A stretch of DNA of 64,000 bases, taken from Arcuatula senhousia (taxonomy: Eukaryota > Mollusca > Bivalvia > Mytilida > Mytilidae). The stretch spans positions 11,607,501 through 11,671,500 of the forward strand of contig OZ020307.1 of NCBI GenBank assembly GCA_963971305.1, read 5' to 3'. The notes under the pieces are model-generated. The model searched no databases, had not been told where the DNA came from, and saw nothing but the letters and a program-made list of their open reading frames with translations. Positions 12,601 to 24,600 of the stretch are shown in pieces. A program made the position numbers and the translations under genes. The stretch's first letter is position 1. The number at the start of each line of letters is the position of its first letter.

Positions 12601-15600
12601 AGAGCTAAATGAGCTGAACATTTAAGCAAGCAACAGCTAATCTCTATCTGCAATAGTTTTCATTCTGTAGGCCAAAAACATGAAAAAAATCGCTTTTTTC
12701 AGGGGCCGTAACCCCTATAAGGGGTCATCTGACAACTTCGACCCTATGGAGACTTTCGTAGAGCTAAATGAGCTAAACATTTAAGCAAGCAACAGCTAAT
12801 CTCTATCTGCAATAGTTTTCATTCTGTAGGCCAAAAACATGAAAAATGGCTATTTTTCACCTTTAACCCTTAGCCTGCTACGCGCGACAATTGTCGTTCC
12901 GATTATTCAAACTGGCATTGCTACGTGCGACTATTGTCGTTTCTCGGACCCACGTGTTTATCGTAGTTTCTAAGCAACAAAGGGAAATCCTTATCGGAAA
13001 TGACGTATGTTAATTCTTTTAACGGTTGTGATTGGATAAAATTTCAATTATTTTCGGGTTTCTCGGGTGTTTTTACTGTTTATCATGAAAAATAAAAAGT
13101 AAATAAATGTGATTGAAAAATGTCTCAAAATGGCGGATGTAAATTAGAGTGATGACGAAGAAGTCATCAATTTTATGAACGGTTGTGATGTCAAAGAGGG
13201 TTTTAACAGGATTTAAATCTAAAGATTTGATGATAAACAATCGAAAATTATTTGTAACTTTATCCTTGAGTGATTTTTTGCCAAATACTGGCAGGGATTT
13301 TCCAGACTATGTTCGATGTTTTTCTCGAAATAATTGATTTCTCTGAGATGACTGATGTTTTCAATGCCCTGTTCAGCCGTGAAACAAAAGATGTTTGGCA
13401 GAAAGGACGACCATTGGACTGATTAAAACGATATATGATAAATATTTTAGTCAATGAAGCAGACAGGACGCTTTTTTTCGAAACAGGACGCTTTTTCTCG
13501 TAAAAAATTCTGAAAAATGTTGGACTGAAAAAACTACGTAGGTCTTTCTGGGATTGACTTTTGCTATGGGACTACTGGAAAAAGAATGTTTTCAGCAATA
13601 TTGGTCAATGTTTGAAGTAGTGGACACCCTTATTTCCTAATTAGAAGAGATGTGACATAATTTTATTGGTCCTTATGTGTTTAGACTGCAGTTTTGCTCT
13701 ATGATCCTCTGTGCATGCCAAAATGCTTTGATTGGATAACACCATGTACAATTACAGGGCAGTTTTTTTACCTGATGTTGAAAATGAACAACCTGAATCA
13801 GATTGAACAAATATATAGTCATAACCAGGCCTGGGGTAATGCAAATGCGTAATGCAAATGCATTGTAATCATTACATTTTTTTCAGTAATGCAAAGTAAT
13901 GTGCAATGCACAAATTCTGCATTACATGTAATGTAATGTAATGCATTACTTGGGTCAAAACTTGTGTAATGCACCCATTATATAATTATTGCATTACATG
14001 TCATTATATTTTTTCTTATTTTGTACATCTGAAAAAATAAGAAAATTTTTAAATGAGAAAATAAAATTAAAATTAGTCATTGAAAAACAATTATTATAGG
14101 ATTTAAAACAGAAAGTTGTCAACCAACCCTTAATCCAATAATATTATATAATTATTTATTTATATGTACTTTTATTTGAAAATAATAAAGAAGTTAAAAT
14201 TATGCAAAGGGTGCACTTAGCAACATGACACAATGAATGTACAACATGTATGTCTATAGTACATGTAAAGTAAGAAAAGAGACTCTAAAATAAAAATATA
14301 TATATCCTTTAATAACATCATTTGAAATCCTGCACCTTTTTGATGTTTGCAATTAAGGTGTCTTCAGGCATAACAATGGCATTTTTATTCTACTTATTTG
14401 TTTTTATAACAATTAGATATATTCACTAATTGGGGTCAAATTTTATGAAAGGACAAAAGACCAAAGGATTTAATCTTTAAAAAAATTAATTGTAAAAACA
14501 GAAATGACATGTCCGTCTATAGTGGACTTGCAGTAAACACTATTTTCTGATTTATTCAAGAAGATTTCAAAATTGAAATAATAAAAAAAAAACAATAAAA
14601 CTATAGTTTTATTTAATAATGATAATTTAATGTTTTTTCAACATATGTTGATTTGTGACAATTCTACAGTAACTGGAATAAGTTAACCTCATATCTGTTG
14701 GTTTATAGATTTTGACCATTTGTACCAGTGGTAGTACAAACTGGATTGCCAATAAATATTCTTTGTATTTTTTTCAAGTCCATATACATGTATCTCCGCA
14801 ATGGATAGTGATGAACTTTTTCCAATTTTTCACTGATTCGTATTACATGTATTAATGTAAATACCATTTCACGGTAGATATTAAAAAAATCAAACATTGC
14901 ATACAGAACAAAAATAGTGTTTTCTGCAGATAACTTATTAGAAGTACACAAATATTTTCCTTTAAATATTTAATCAAAATGTAATGTGTAATGCAATGCA
15001 TTACACAAGCAAAGTAATGGTAATGTAATGCATTACAGAAGAGAAAAAAAGTAATGGTAATGTAATGTAATGACAAAATTTGTAAAGTAATGGTAATGTA
15101 ATGCATTACATTGCATTGTTATTGACCCCAGGCCTGGTCATAACATGTGTTATTATGATGTTTAAACTAAAAAGTTATTATTTTTTTCAACCAGTTTTAC
15201 CATTTTCACAGTTAACGAGTTTTTGACATACCTTTGCCTTACCTGTAGATATACCTGGGATTTTTATGAACTTTTTCAGCATAAAAATGTTTTCTGAAGA
15301 TCAATAATGGCTAAAGTAACATTTTTACAAATTTTTATTCTTGTTCAATGGTTTAAACCATTAAATTATAAAACCTTATATATTTTCACCTTTATTTGCA
15401 CCTGTACAGGTAAAACTTGCTCGTACACACCAACACACAAGAAAAATGAAAACTAGAGAATCCAACAATACACATACATATAACTTTTATTGGTCTATGA
15501 TAAAAAATAACAGAGATATGATCAATTGAATCAAGTAACACATTTAGTCAATTATGATATTTTTTATTCAGCATTACATAATAAAACAATAGAAATTATG

Positions 15601-18600
15601 TTGGCAGCTGAAGGGTTAAGGGGCCGTAACCCCTATAAGGGGTCATCTGACAACTTTGACCAAATGAAGACTTTTGTAGAGCTTTTGATGCTGAATCAGT
15701 AGCGTGGCCTCAGATTTCCTCTATCTCTTATACTTTTTGATTTATAAGCCAAAAACAGTAGTCTGACCCCCCTAGTCTATTTTTAGTAACGGCGGCCATG
15801 TTTTTTGACAGATAAAAAATCGAAACACAACTTTGGTGCAGGACACCCTAAGGATCAATCATACCAAGTTTCATTCAATTCTGTTCAGTAGTTTCAGAGG
15901 AGAAGATTTTTGAAAATTTGTTAACGGACGACGGACGACGACGACGGACGCCAAGTGATGGCAATAGCTCACATGGACCTTTGGTCCAGGTGAGCTAAAA
16001 AGTGCCTCCCGACCCCCCCCCCCCCCCCCCCACACACACACATTTAATTCTGGAACAGCCCTTAAATGTTCAACTTTATTTTCAATGGCCTTGACTAAAT
16101 ACCTCAGTTTCTTGTTTTTGAAACAAGTTGACCAGATTTTTCACACTACCATTTCCACCAAACCAGTCTTTTACTGCTGGTCCTAATCTAAAGCAAACAT
16201 TTTAGAACTATTTTAGTATTTATAAAGTAAAAACTTTTTTGTCTTACCAGAAAATACCTAATGGATTTAACATAATTGAAATGGCATTTAATAAACTAAA
16301 TATGATCTTCCTTTTTAAGTAATTTCAATACAATTTACTGTACACACTGAACAGTGTATACATGGAAAGGTCTGCATTGACAACCTTGGTGATTTTTATT
16401 TCCTTTAAATATATCAAACAATTAGTATTTTACAAATCTACAATCAAATTTAAATTACATGAAAAGCTAAAAGACAGAAAAAATAGGATTTACGATTCAA
16501 AGTTTTCTACTTACTCTTTGTTTTTAGGTGTTTCATCAGATAATCTCTGTTTCTTCCTAGGCATTGTGTGATACATTGGTGAGGTACTATGATGTTGTGG
16601 AGGTGGGGTGTGAATGTCCATATTGTACAGAGCATAGACACTGCCTGCTGTAGACAATCTCTTCTCAATTGGAGCCTCTAGGTGTGCATCCGTACAATGG
16701 CTAGCTGGTTTGACACACTTCCCTGGAGGGCTTCTGTTCTGCTGCTGAACTTTCAAATAACTAAATTTCGTGACTAGGGATCTGTTCCCATGTTCACTAC
16801 AGAAATAAAAGGGGACAACATTTAATGACAAAAATTGTCCGAGTTATAACACAATACAGAACATTTGAGAAATGATGCAGTCAAAAATGGCCGGATTTCG
16901 TAAAGCAGGAAGTAGGTGAGCGACAGACCTAAAATCGAATCCCACGTTATGGGACCCCACCCTGATGCTGTATACCAAATATCAAGTGGCTGTGATAAGT
17001 AGTTGCTGAGAAAACTGTTACGAAAAACTTTTCCCCGCCTGCACATTCACCATTTTATAACCCAGATTTTTCACTCCGTGAAATCCGGCCAAAAAACAAC
17101 CTGTGATACATGAAATCATATAATGATTCTTAAAAGATTAAAAGTAGCCTTATTGTGATTTAGATTTTTTCAACCTAGATATTTTTTTCCTTCAGAAAAT
17201 CAAGAACAAACTTTTTTGTCTCCCTCTACATGAAGTTCAAACAAACTTGCACCTGAAAACATTATGCCATTATCTCTCATTTGGTTTGTTGTTTATGACT
17301 GATGATAGAACTTTTTAAAGTTCATGCATAATATATGCATACATATGATTTACTAAAGCATGTTTTTTTATCTATTAGAATATATGATTTGGTAACATAC
17401 CTGACAGAGCTACCAACCTCACTCTCACTCTGTTCAGAGGGTGCCATGGTTTTCTGATCTTTGTTTACACACACTGTATAATAATAGTCTCCTCCTTGTT
17501 GTTCTTCCTTCAGCTCCCAATCAATACTGAAAATTTACATAGATAATTATCATTTATAATAGTAAATTTATTCATTATACATTGTAGATTGAATAGAACA
17601 AAAAGCCTGGTCACACATTAATATTATTTTTACTTTACACTAAATGCTTACGTAGGCTAATCATTTCATGCTGGCTAACTTCTGAGCTTACTCTATTGAT
17701 ACCAAATGTAAATTGAAACAAACATTTTTCTGAAAGTGTGAGTATTTTCATGAAATCTACGAATCAAGTTAAGTCAAGGATATGAATGTCATGTTTTGGC
17801 CAAATCTCAAGGAACTGTTCCTTTTGTAAATTTTTTTGTCATGATAGTCTTTGCAAAATGTGCTGGTCAGCCATACCCACCTTGCAAAAAAATGAAATTT
17901 TACTTGATCCAGCAAATTTGTTAGACTTACAATAGACACATTAAGTTGGTGCATCATTATTTGTTCAAGATTCGACAAGCAAAAAAACTATCCTTATCCA
18001 AGTGAACAAAAATACTTATTAAGCTTTTATACTTTATAACTGTTTGAAATATTTTAAAATCTTACTCTTTATGATTGAATTTCATCTGATCAACAAATCT
18101 AAGCTTATCATTGTTTACATAGTCAGGAATTGTGGGAACTTTACTGGACTGGTTGTTATCATATCTGAAATAAAGTATGTGTTATTGTCTTAAAAACACA
18201 ATACATGTACATGTTTGATTTAACTACAAATGTTTAAAATAATCTCAGACAGAATGAAATAATCTCATTCAGAAGTTTAGTCTTTCAAGTTGCTTTGATC
18301 GGAAAAATTGTGTCATCAAATGAACTTGCTTATAAAACAAATATATCAAGAGTTAAAGTCTCAAAGATATATGTGTGTGAAAAACTTACTATTTAAAGCC
18401 ATCATGCGAAAAAATATGATGTGTGGGTACAAAACCATCTCACATTATTGCATATCTTATATTCTTAATTTTATCAAAGATAAAATATCACTTTCTACTT
18501 TCAATATTGATTGTTAGATTGCAATTATGCCATCATTCACAATAAATATAAAAAATCATAAGACTGTTTTCATTTCATTTCTTCCCAAGAGGACCCGCAA

Positions 18601-21600
18601 ACTTTAGCTTGAGGGTGGGTCGAGGGAGAAATGGAGTATGATATAAAAACAGCCATATCATATTTTGTTTATCAAGAACATAAACATTGTATGCATTCAA
18701 CTTTCAAATATGTATATTATGAAATTATATTTTTCAAAGTTAGTATCAATAAGCTCAAAACTAAATAAGGCTAAACTAATTATATGTTAATAAACAATAA
18801 GATACCTTCTATCTAAATCTCTACTTTCTGCAATGACTTTTCTTTTTGATGTTTCTTCTCCAAGTGACCTTTTTGGACTGCTGGGAGAGACTGATTTACT
18901 CCCAGACTGGTCCCTAGATGTTTCTCCATCAACTCTAGGTGGCTTTGGAGGTCTGGTGGGTTTTGTATTTGATTTCATTGGTTTTTCCTCTTTATCTTGA
19001 CTTAACAACCTCTCTATATACTGCTGAATATTCTGTAATAAAATATAATATTCAATACTATATCATGGTTTTGTTGACAAGAGGTAAAATGATTTTTAAA
19101 AGAAATATATCACATTTTTAAATTTCAAATAGACCTGATCACTATTTTGTGATGAATCTTCATTAAAATTTTCACACTTTTTGTGGTGGTTTTGTATAAT
19201 ATATGTAATAAAATGAAAGAATTGTTGATGATGTCCAGATTTTTTAACACTTAGTCCTTCCCTATTGTTAAATTCTTTCTATGATATGTCATGTTCCCTA
19301 TAGCAAGTTATTGTAATATCTGTATTATAAGTGTGTAAAAATTTGTGTAAAATATGCAGGTTTTAAAAATGTGGTGTGTGAATGTGTATATACATGTATA
19401 TGTATTCTGTCATATGGATATTTGAGACAACTGTTGACCCGATATACTGTATATGGAGACTAAAATAGACTTGACATAAATAAACAACATGATCATTAAA
19501 AACCATATTTTCTTTCATACATGAGGACTTAAACATAGACATTTTAATAAGTTTTTTACACCTGTTTAGGAATGGTCAATAAGTTCCTTATATTGTACAT
19601 TTGAAGCTTTCTGTGAAGTGGGTCTAGCTGTAAGCCAAAATGTAGTATAACTTTAAAGACTTCTGGCATTTTCTCTATCAAAATTTGTAACTGTTCTTTA
19701 TCTTGTAGAATTCTATGACGCACAGATTCAGTGTCACAATCACCCCATGGTATTTCACCTGAAAGAAAAACCCCAAAAAATCCTTTTAATCATATATCTT
19801 GTTAGTCAAAACCCACTTTTTAATATTCTATTTTGTAGCTTGCATCAGGAGGCTGGTTTAAATAGTACTATTTGCAAACATCTCTATAATGTTACATATA
19901 TGTAGGCATGTAGGCCATTGTTTAAGACCAAAACTTTTGTCTTCCAACATAATCAAAGTTATCTAAATCTTTATTGTTTATAATATTATTTTTTTATACC
20001 CAATAGATCGTAATTTTAAAATGTCAAATGATATTTTATTTTTCTCTCTGAAAAAATTAAGAAAATAAAGAAAGAATGTGTCCATGGGACACGGATGCCC
20101 AAGCTGGCCTCAAATAAAAAGTTGAAGTCCGACAGGTCTGAAAGTTGCTTAGGATGCATGGTTTATCATACTGAACCATCCTACAAAGTTTCAAGTCATT
20201 CCCATCTATGGTTTCTGAGAAAAGCTTGACGAAAATTTTCATGTCGATTTTGGTATTGATCCAGCCCCAAACAGGAAGTAGATGTCAGACAGGTCTAAAA
20301 TTCGTTTAGGACGTATAGTTTGTCATACTTAAAGATCCTACCAAGTTTCAAGTCATTCCCATTTACAGTTTCTGAGAAAAGCTTGACGGAAATTTGTACG
20401 GACATACATGAGTAAAACTTAATGCCCCCCGACATGTCGTCGCGGGGGCATAAAAATGGATCACACTACCTACAATTGTTTACAGATAAAATACTTTCTT
20501 CATAAAAAAGAAGTATTTCCATAATAGATTAAAATAAGCTTCCTTAAACTTTGATCTTACAATGAAGCATTTCCCAAATAACAACAGTCAGACTATAAAC
20601 ATCAGAAGCAGGCAATGGAGAACTCCCTCGCATGATCTCTGGTGCCATCCAGTTGTAGGCAACATTCTGATACATGTTCTGGTTCACAAAACTTCTATGT
20701 CCAGCATCTGTTTTTTCACTGCAAAATGAATGATACAAAGAAGTTGATTGATCATATCATTATAAAATGTTGCCTCTTTTAAAATGAAAATTATCATACT
20801 TTGTCCTAAATTCAAAAAAAAAAATCTTTCTATGAATAGACAATCATCTAGATAAAGAAAAACGGTTAAAAGATTGGTTTGGTTTTTTTTTTGCATTAAC
20901 TGCTCTTAAATATATGTTATAAAAGTAAGAACATAACTTTAACTTTTTACATTTTGTCAGAAATTTAACATAAATTGTACTTTTTTGTGACCTTGTTCAC
21001 AATATTCAATGATGATGTTGGCCTTTTATAGCTTATAACATGAATATATCTTCTTCCTATTCATTCATTAAGATGCAAACATAAGCCTAAAGAGAATAAA
21101 TTACCAGTCTACTACATATTCAAAGTTTGCAAGTTTAGCCCGTCCATTGTTAACCAACATGATGGCATGTGATGTCACAAAGCAATGAATGATGTTCTGT
21201 TCATGTAGAAATACCAAAGCATCACTGATCTGTACCATCATCTCCTGAATCTCATTACTAGATAATCTTTCTTGCTGAAAATAGAATTGGATAGTAATTT
21301 TCTTGTTAAATATGAACAGATTTAACAAAGTATTATTTTTGTCTAATATCTATCTAGATCTTTTTGCCCTATATACCTGGGTTATGAATGACAAGAAGGG
21401 CTTGAAAAAAACGTCCAAATTTTTAACATTGGATGCTATAGAGGTCAACAAAAAATATTGAAATGAAAAAAAAACTTTGATCTGGGGAATATGTGATTTC
21501 TTATTTAAAAAAAAATATTTTCCTTTTCTTATGACATTGTATTGATCTCTTTGAATCATTGAACTATTTAATAAATCAGTGCTGGTTTTCGAGTATCATG

Positions 21601-24600
21601 TAGACTTATATAAGGCATAAGAATGCTCATTGTTAATTACAATGAAGAATGCATATGAAATGTATTATCCAAATCATTTAATTCAATGCTAAAATGAATA
21701 CCCAAAGTACATGTAACATACCTTCTGATGTAACAAGTCATACAATGATCCCTCTGCTATTCTTTCAAATAGCAAAACCATGTTTTCCAAATTGTTGGTC
21801 TGACACACACCCATCAGCATAAGTATGTTAGGGTGCCGAAGCTTTCTGAAGAAAATAAAAGCAAAATTGAATCTGCATTTCAATGTTATGCAAGTGGGGC
21901 CTTTGCAACTGAGTGACAAATTAGGGTTCTACACTTTATTTCAGAATACAATTTTGCCGATAGACTTCATTAAAATATGGAGTGGCAGGCAAATCTTAAT
22001 TTTCATTTTTGGCCAGATTTCACAGAGTGAAAAATCCGAGTTATAAAATGGTGAATGTTGGGGGGGGGGGCAGGCAGCGGGCGGCGTGTGGGCAGGGAAG
22101 AGATTTTTTGTAACAGTTTTCTCAGTAACTACTTATCACAGCCACTTGCTATTTGGTATACAGCATCAGGGTGGGGTCCTATAACGTGGGATTCAATTTC
22201 AGGTTGTCACTCATCTACTTCCTGTTTACCAAGTTAGTTAATTTTTTACATTAAGGTCACAGGATACCAAATGACGTTACGTCAAGAGTTATCTGTCTTG
22301 ACGTTATATTACCCTTGAAACGTTCAATAGAAGTTATTGTTACTAGTGTGTGAAATTAGGTGATCTACTAGTATTTGGAAATACATGTACATTAAATCCA
22401 TTAAATTAGTATATCATAAAAGGTTACATAAAAAGGACTACAAAATACAACAAAAATATTTTCTAAAAGACTTTCTTTCTTTTGTTGAGATAAAAACAAA
22501 TACCACAAAAAACTTAGTATGAAATTCTCTTCCGTAAATGACATTAATCAAATGAGCATATGTACTTTAGATTTTAAAACAAAGTTCATATACTTTTTTT
22601 TCCTTTATACGAACGAAAAAATATAAGCAGCCATGTTAAAAGAGTATACTAAATATTCTAGCATTATTAATGTAACATAATTTTTGAAATAGTTTTAAAA
22701 TATACAAAGTAATACTCAGTGGGAAGGCTTCTAAAAAATAAAAAGAAATGATGTGTATCTACATGGAACTTTTTAACTTTGTTTTAATTTTGATCTTGCA
22801 CACAGGATTTAATTTTAAATGTTTGAAGTAAATAGATCAACAATTTCTAGCCGAATTTATCGTAGTGAAAAATCCTGGTTCTAAAATAGGAACGTCAGGC
22901 GAGCGGCGGGCAGGCGATAAAAAATCATAAGTGTTTTTACAGCAACTACCAATAACAACCATTTGATATTTGGTATACAGCCATATATAATGAGGGGGTA
23001 GGAGGGGGTCTGATCCCGGAATCCCGAACTAATTTTTACAAAATCCCGTCATCCCGACTTAAAAATGAGAAAATCCTGAATCCCGGTTAAGTTGATATAA
23101 ATTTATCCCGGAATCCCGAACTTAAATTGTCAAAATCCCGGAATCCCGGTGTCCCAAAAAAGGTCCTTACCCCCCCCCCTCAAGTCTGTCGCTCAAGCAC
23201 TTCCTGTTTAACGAAATACAGTTTTTTGAGATTTAGCAGATTTTTAAGTGTTAATTTTATTTTTCGTGTGTATGAACAAAAAAATGGAATATTTAGTTTT
23301 CAAAAGCAACCTTTAGTTCAAATGAACTATTCCCTAAAAACTAAGCGTAAGCGAGCAAGCACACCCACAATTGAAGCTTATAATAGTGTTTTCAAATTTT
23401 ATGATAAAAGAAGCTTTTTTGAGATCTGTACAAAACATCTCTTTTATCAATTTGATATAAGATAAATTTACAGTTTGGTATTTTTGGGGTTTTTTTGTTC
23501 TATGCTCTTCATAATCATATAGGTTTTGCATTTGTGGTAGAGCGCCTCTGATGAGTCTTGAATAGACGAAACGCGCGTCAGGTGTAAAAAAAATTATTGT
23601 CTGGAACTTTTTTGTCAATTTTATTTATTACTGTATAGAATTTATTTTTGGTAACTAAAGGTTCTAATTTTGGATCATTTTCAATCATATAAATGATATC
23701 TCTGCCATCACAGAAGTTCTTAGTATTCAGAACAGATCCAAAATTGCATTCCTTTATACATCACTCTAATATGAGGATTGTAACCAAATATACTCGTCAA
23801 AAAAAGTTACGCATAGATAGAGAATTCCCCGTACGTTTAATGCAAATCGAAACAATTTCAAAACATTATTGCCGAGCTGTTCTGCAATCGATTTTCACGA
23901 AATAAAATCCAGTAAAAAGAAAACAAAATAGAGATTGTTTGTTTAATTTTGAGTAAAATTGTAACATCGCTGCTTTTTAAGATATTGCAAGTAGAACTTA
24001 ATTGTACATTTTACGATTCAATTTCCCGTTTAAATCAATACAAAATGTTTCGTGAAAAACATTAGTCGTGCTCTACTCACAATCTCTTACGATATTTACA
24101 TGTTTCTATCTAACCGATCTACGCCATATTTGTGATGTGATGCTAACTTCACATATGGCGGACAGACTAACAGCTATATATTCATAGGTATCATACGATT
24201 GTAAGTAATGAATGGAAGCCACCCGTGCAGGTTGTGGGTGGCGAATAAGCCCGCAGCTGCTCAAAGCTAGCTTTTCGGGTCAGGCTGCTTTGCCAACATA
24301 TTGACTGAGGTGTGTGCCCCAGGTGGTTGAATAGAGCGCAGCCCTGTCATAGTGAATGCCGAATCGTCAGGCTAAAATGAGGAAAACCATAATTGTGCAC
24401 CTTGTTGGGGAAAATGTAACGTTCATCGCATGTTAAAGAACCCTCTTGCAGGTCTTGGTTAGAGTTCGGCCCGTAGGATACCCATACAGGAGGTTAAATT
24501 GCCTGTCCCATTCCACCACTCCTTTTTCCAATGGCAGTCTAAAGGCGTCTCCCCGATTGTCACCTTTTCCTCCACTTCATCATCATTTCATGTTCATTTT

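Larger units (their letters stand above)
12384..15998 (+). mobile_element. Pearl/Helitron-like element, copy 2 (level 2 of the nest)
   Basis: Starts ACAAGAGGCTCCCAGGAGCC and ends with the hairpin GGACCTTTGGTCC then AGGTGAGCTAA. The core has repeats of about 180 bp (CTGACAACTTCGACCCTATG; GTAGAGCTAAATGAGC). A TTAA-flanked element interrupts it at 12867-15615. CTCACCTGG near the 5' end and CCAGGTGAG at the 3' end are inverted. Confidence 0.85.
12221..16065. mobile_element. Outer TIR element with G-tract (level 1 of a four-level nest)
   Basis: AAGGGCTGTTCCAGAA at the left and TTCTGGAACAGCCCTT at the right are inverted. Next to them are a run of about 27 G then TCGGGAGG on the left, and CCTCCCGA then a long C run on the right. 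The native element is only about 230 bp (a MITE). The rest is the pearl-like element inserted inside it. It lies in the intron between exons 15 and 16 of TEX14. Confidence 0.8.
642..19032 (-). other. TEX14: C-terminal tail block of the TEX14-like gene (exons 11-21)
   Basis: Exons 11-21 code for a Ser/Lys/Pro-rich tail with little predicted structure. It includes TRPPKPPR, a HTPPPQHH stretch and a basic run (KKKTKSKKKIQPKKKP) across the exon 19/20 junction. I recognise no folded domain. The last exon (642-821) gives 59 in-frame codons ending SALVTQ-stop. It joins best to exon 20 through a weak donor at 2704 (AAA/gtagac). The stronger donor at 2709 would reach a stop quickly after the join. Confidence 0.6.

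Noticed and set aside
22055..22237. Frame starting MLGGGAGSGRRVG
   Set aside because: Lies inside a MITE copy; the same phrase is non-coding in the other copies.
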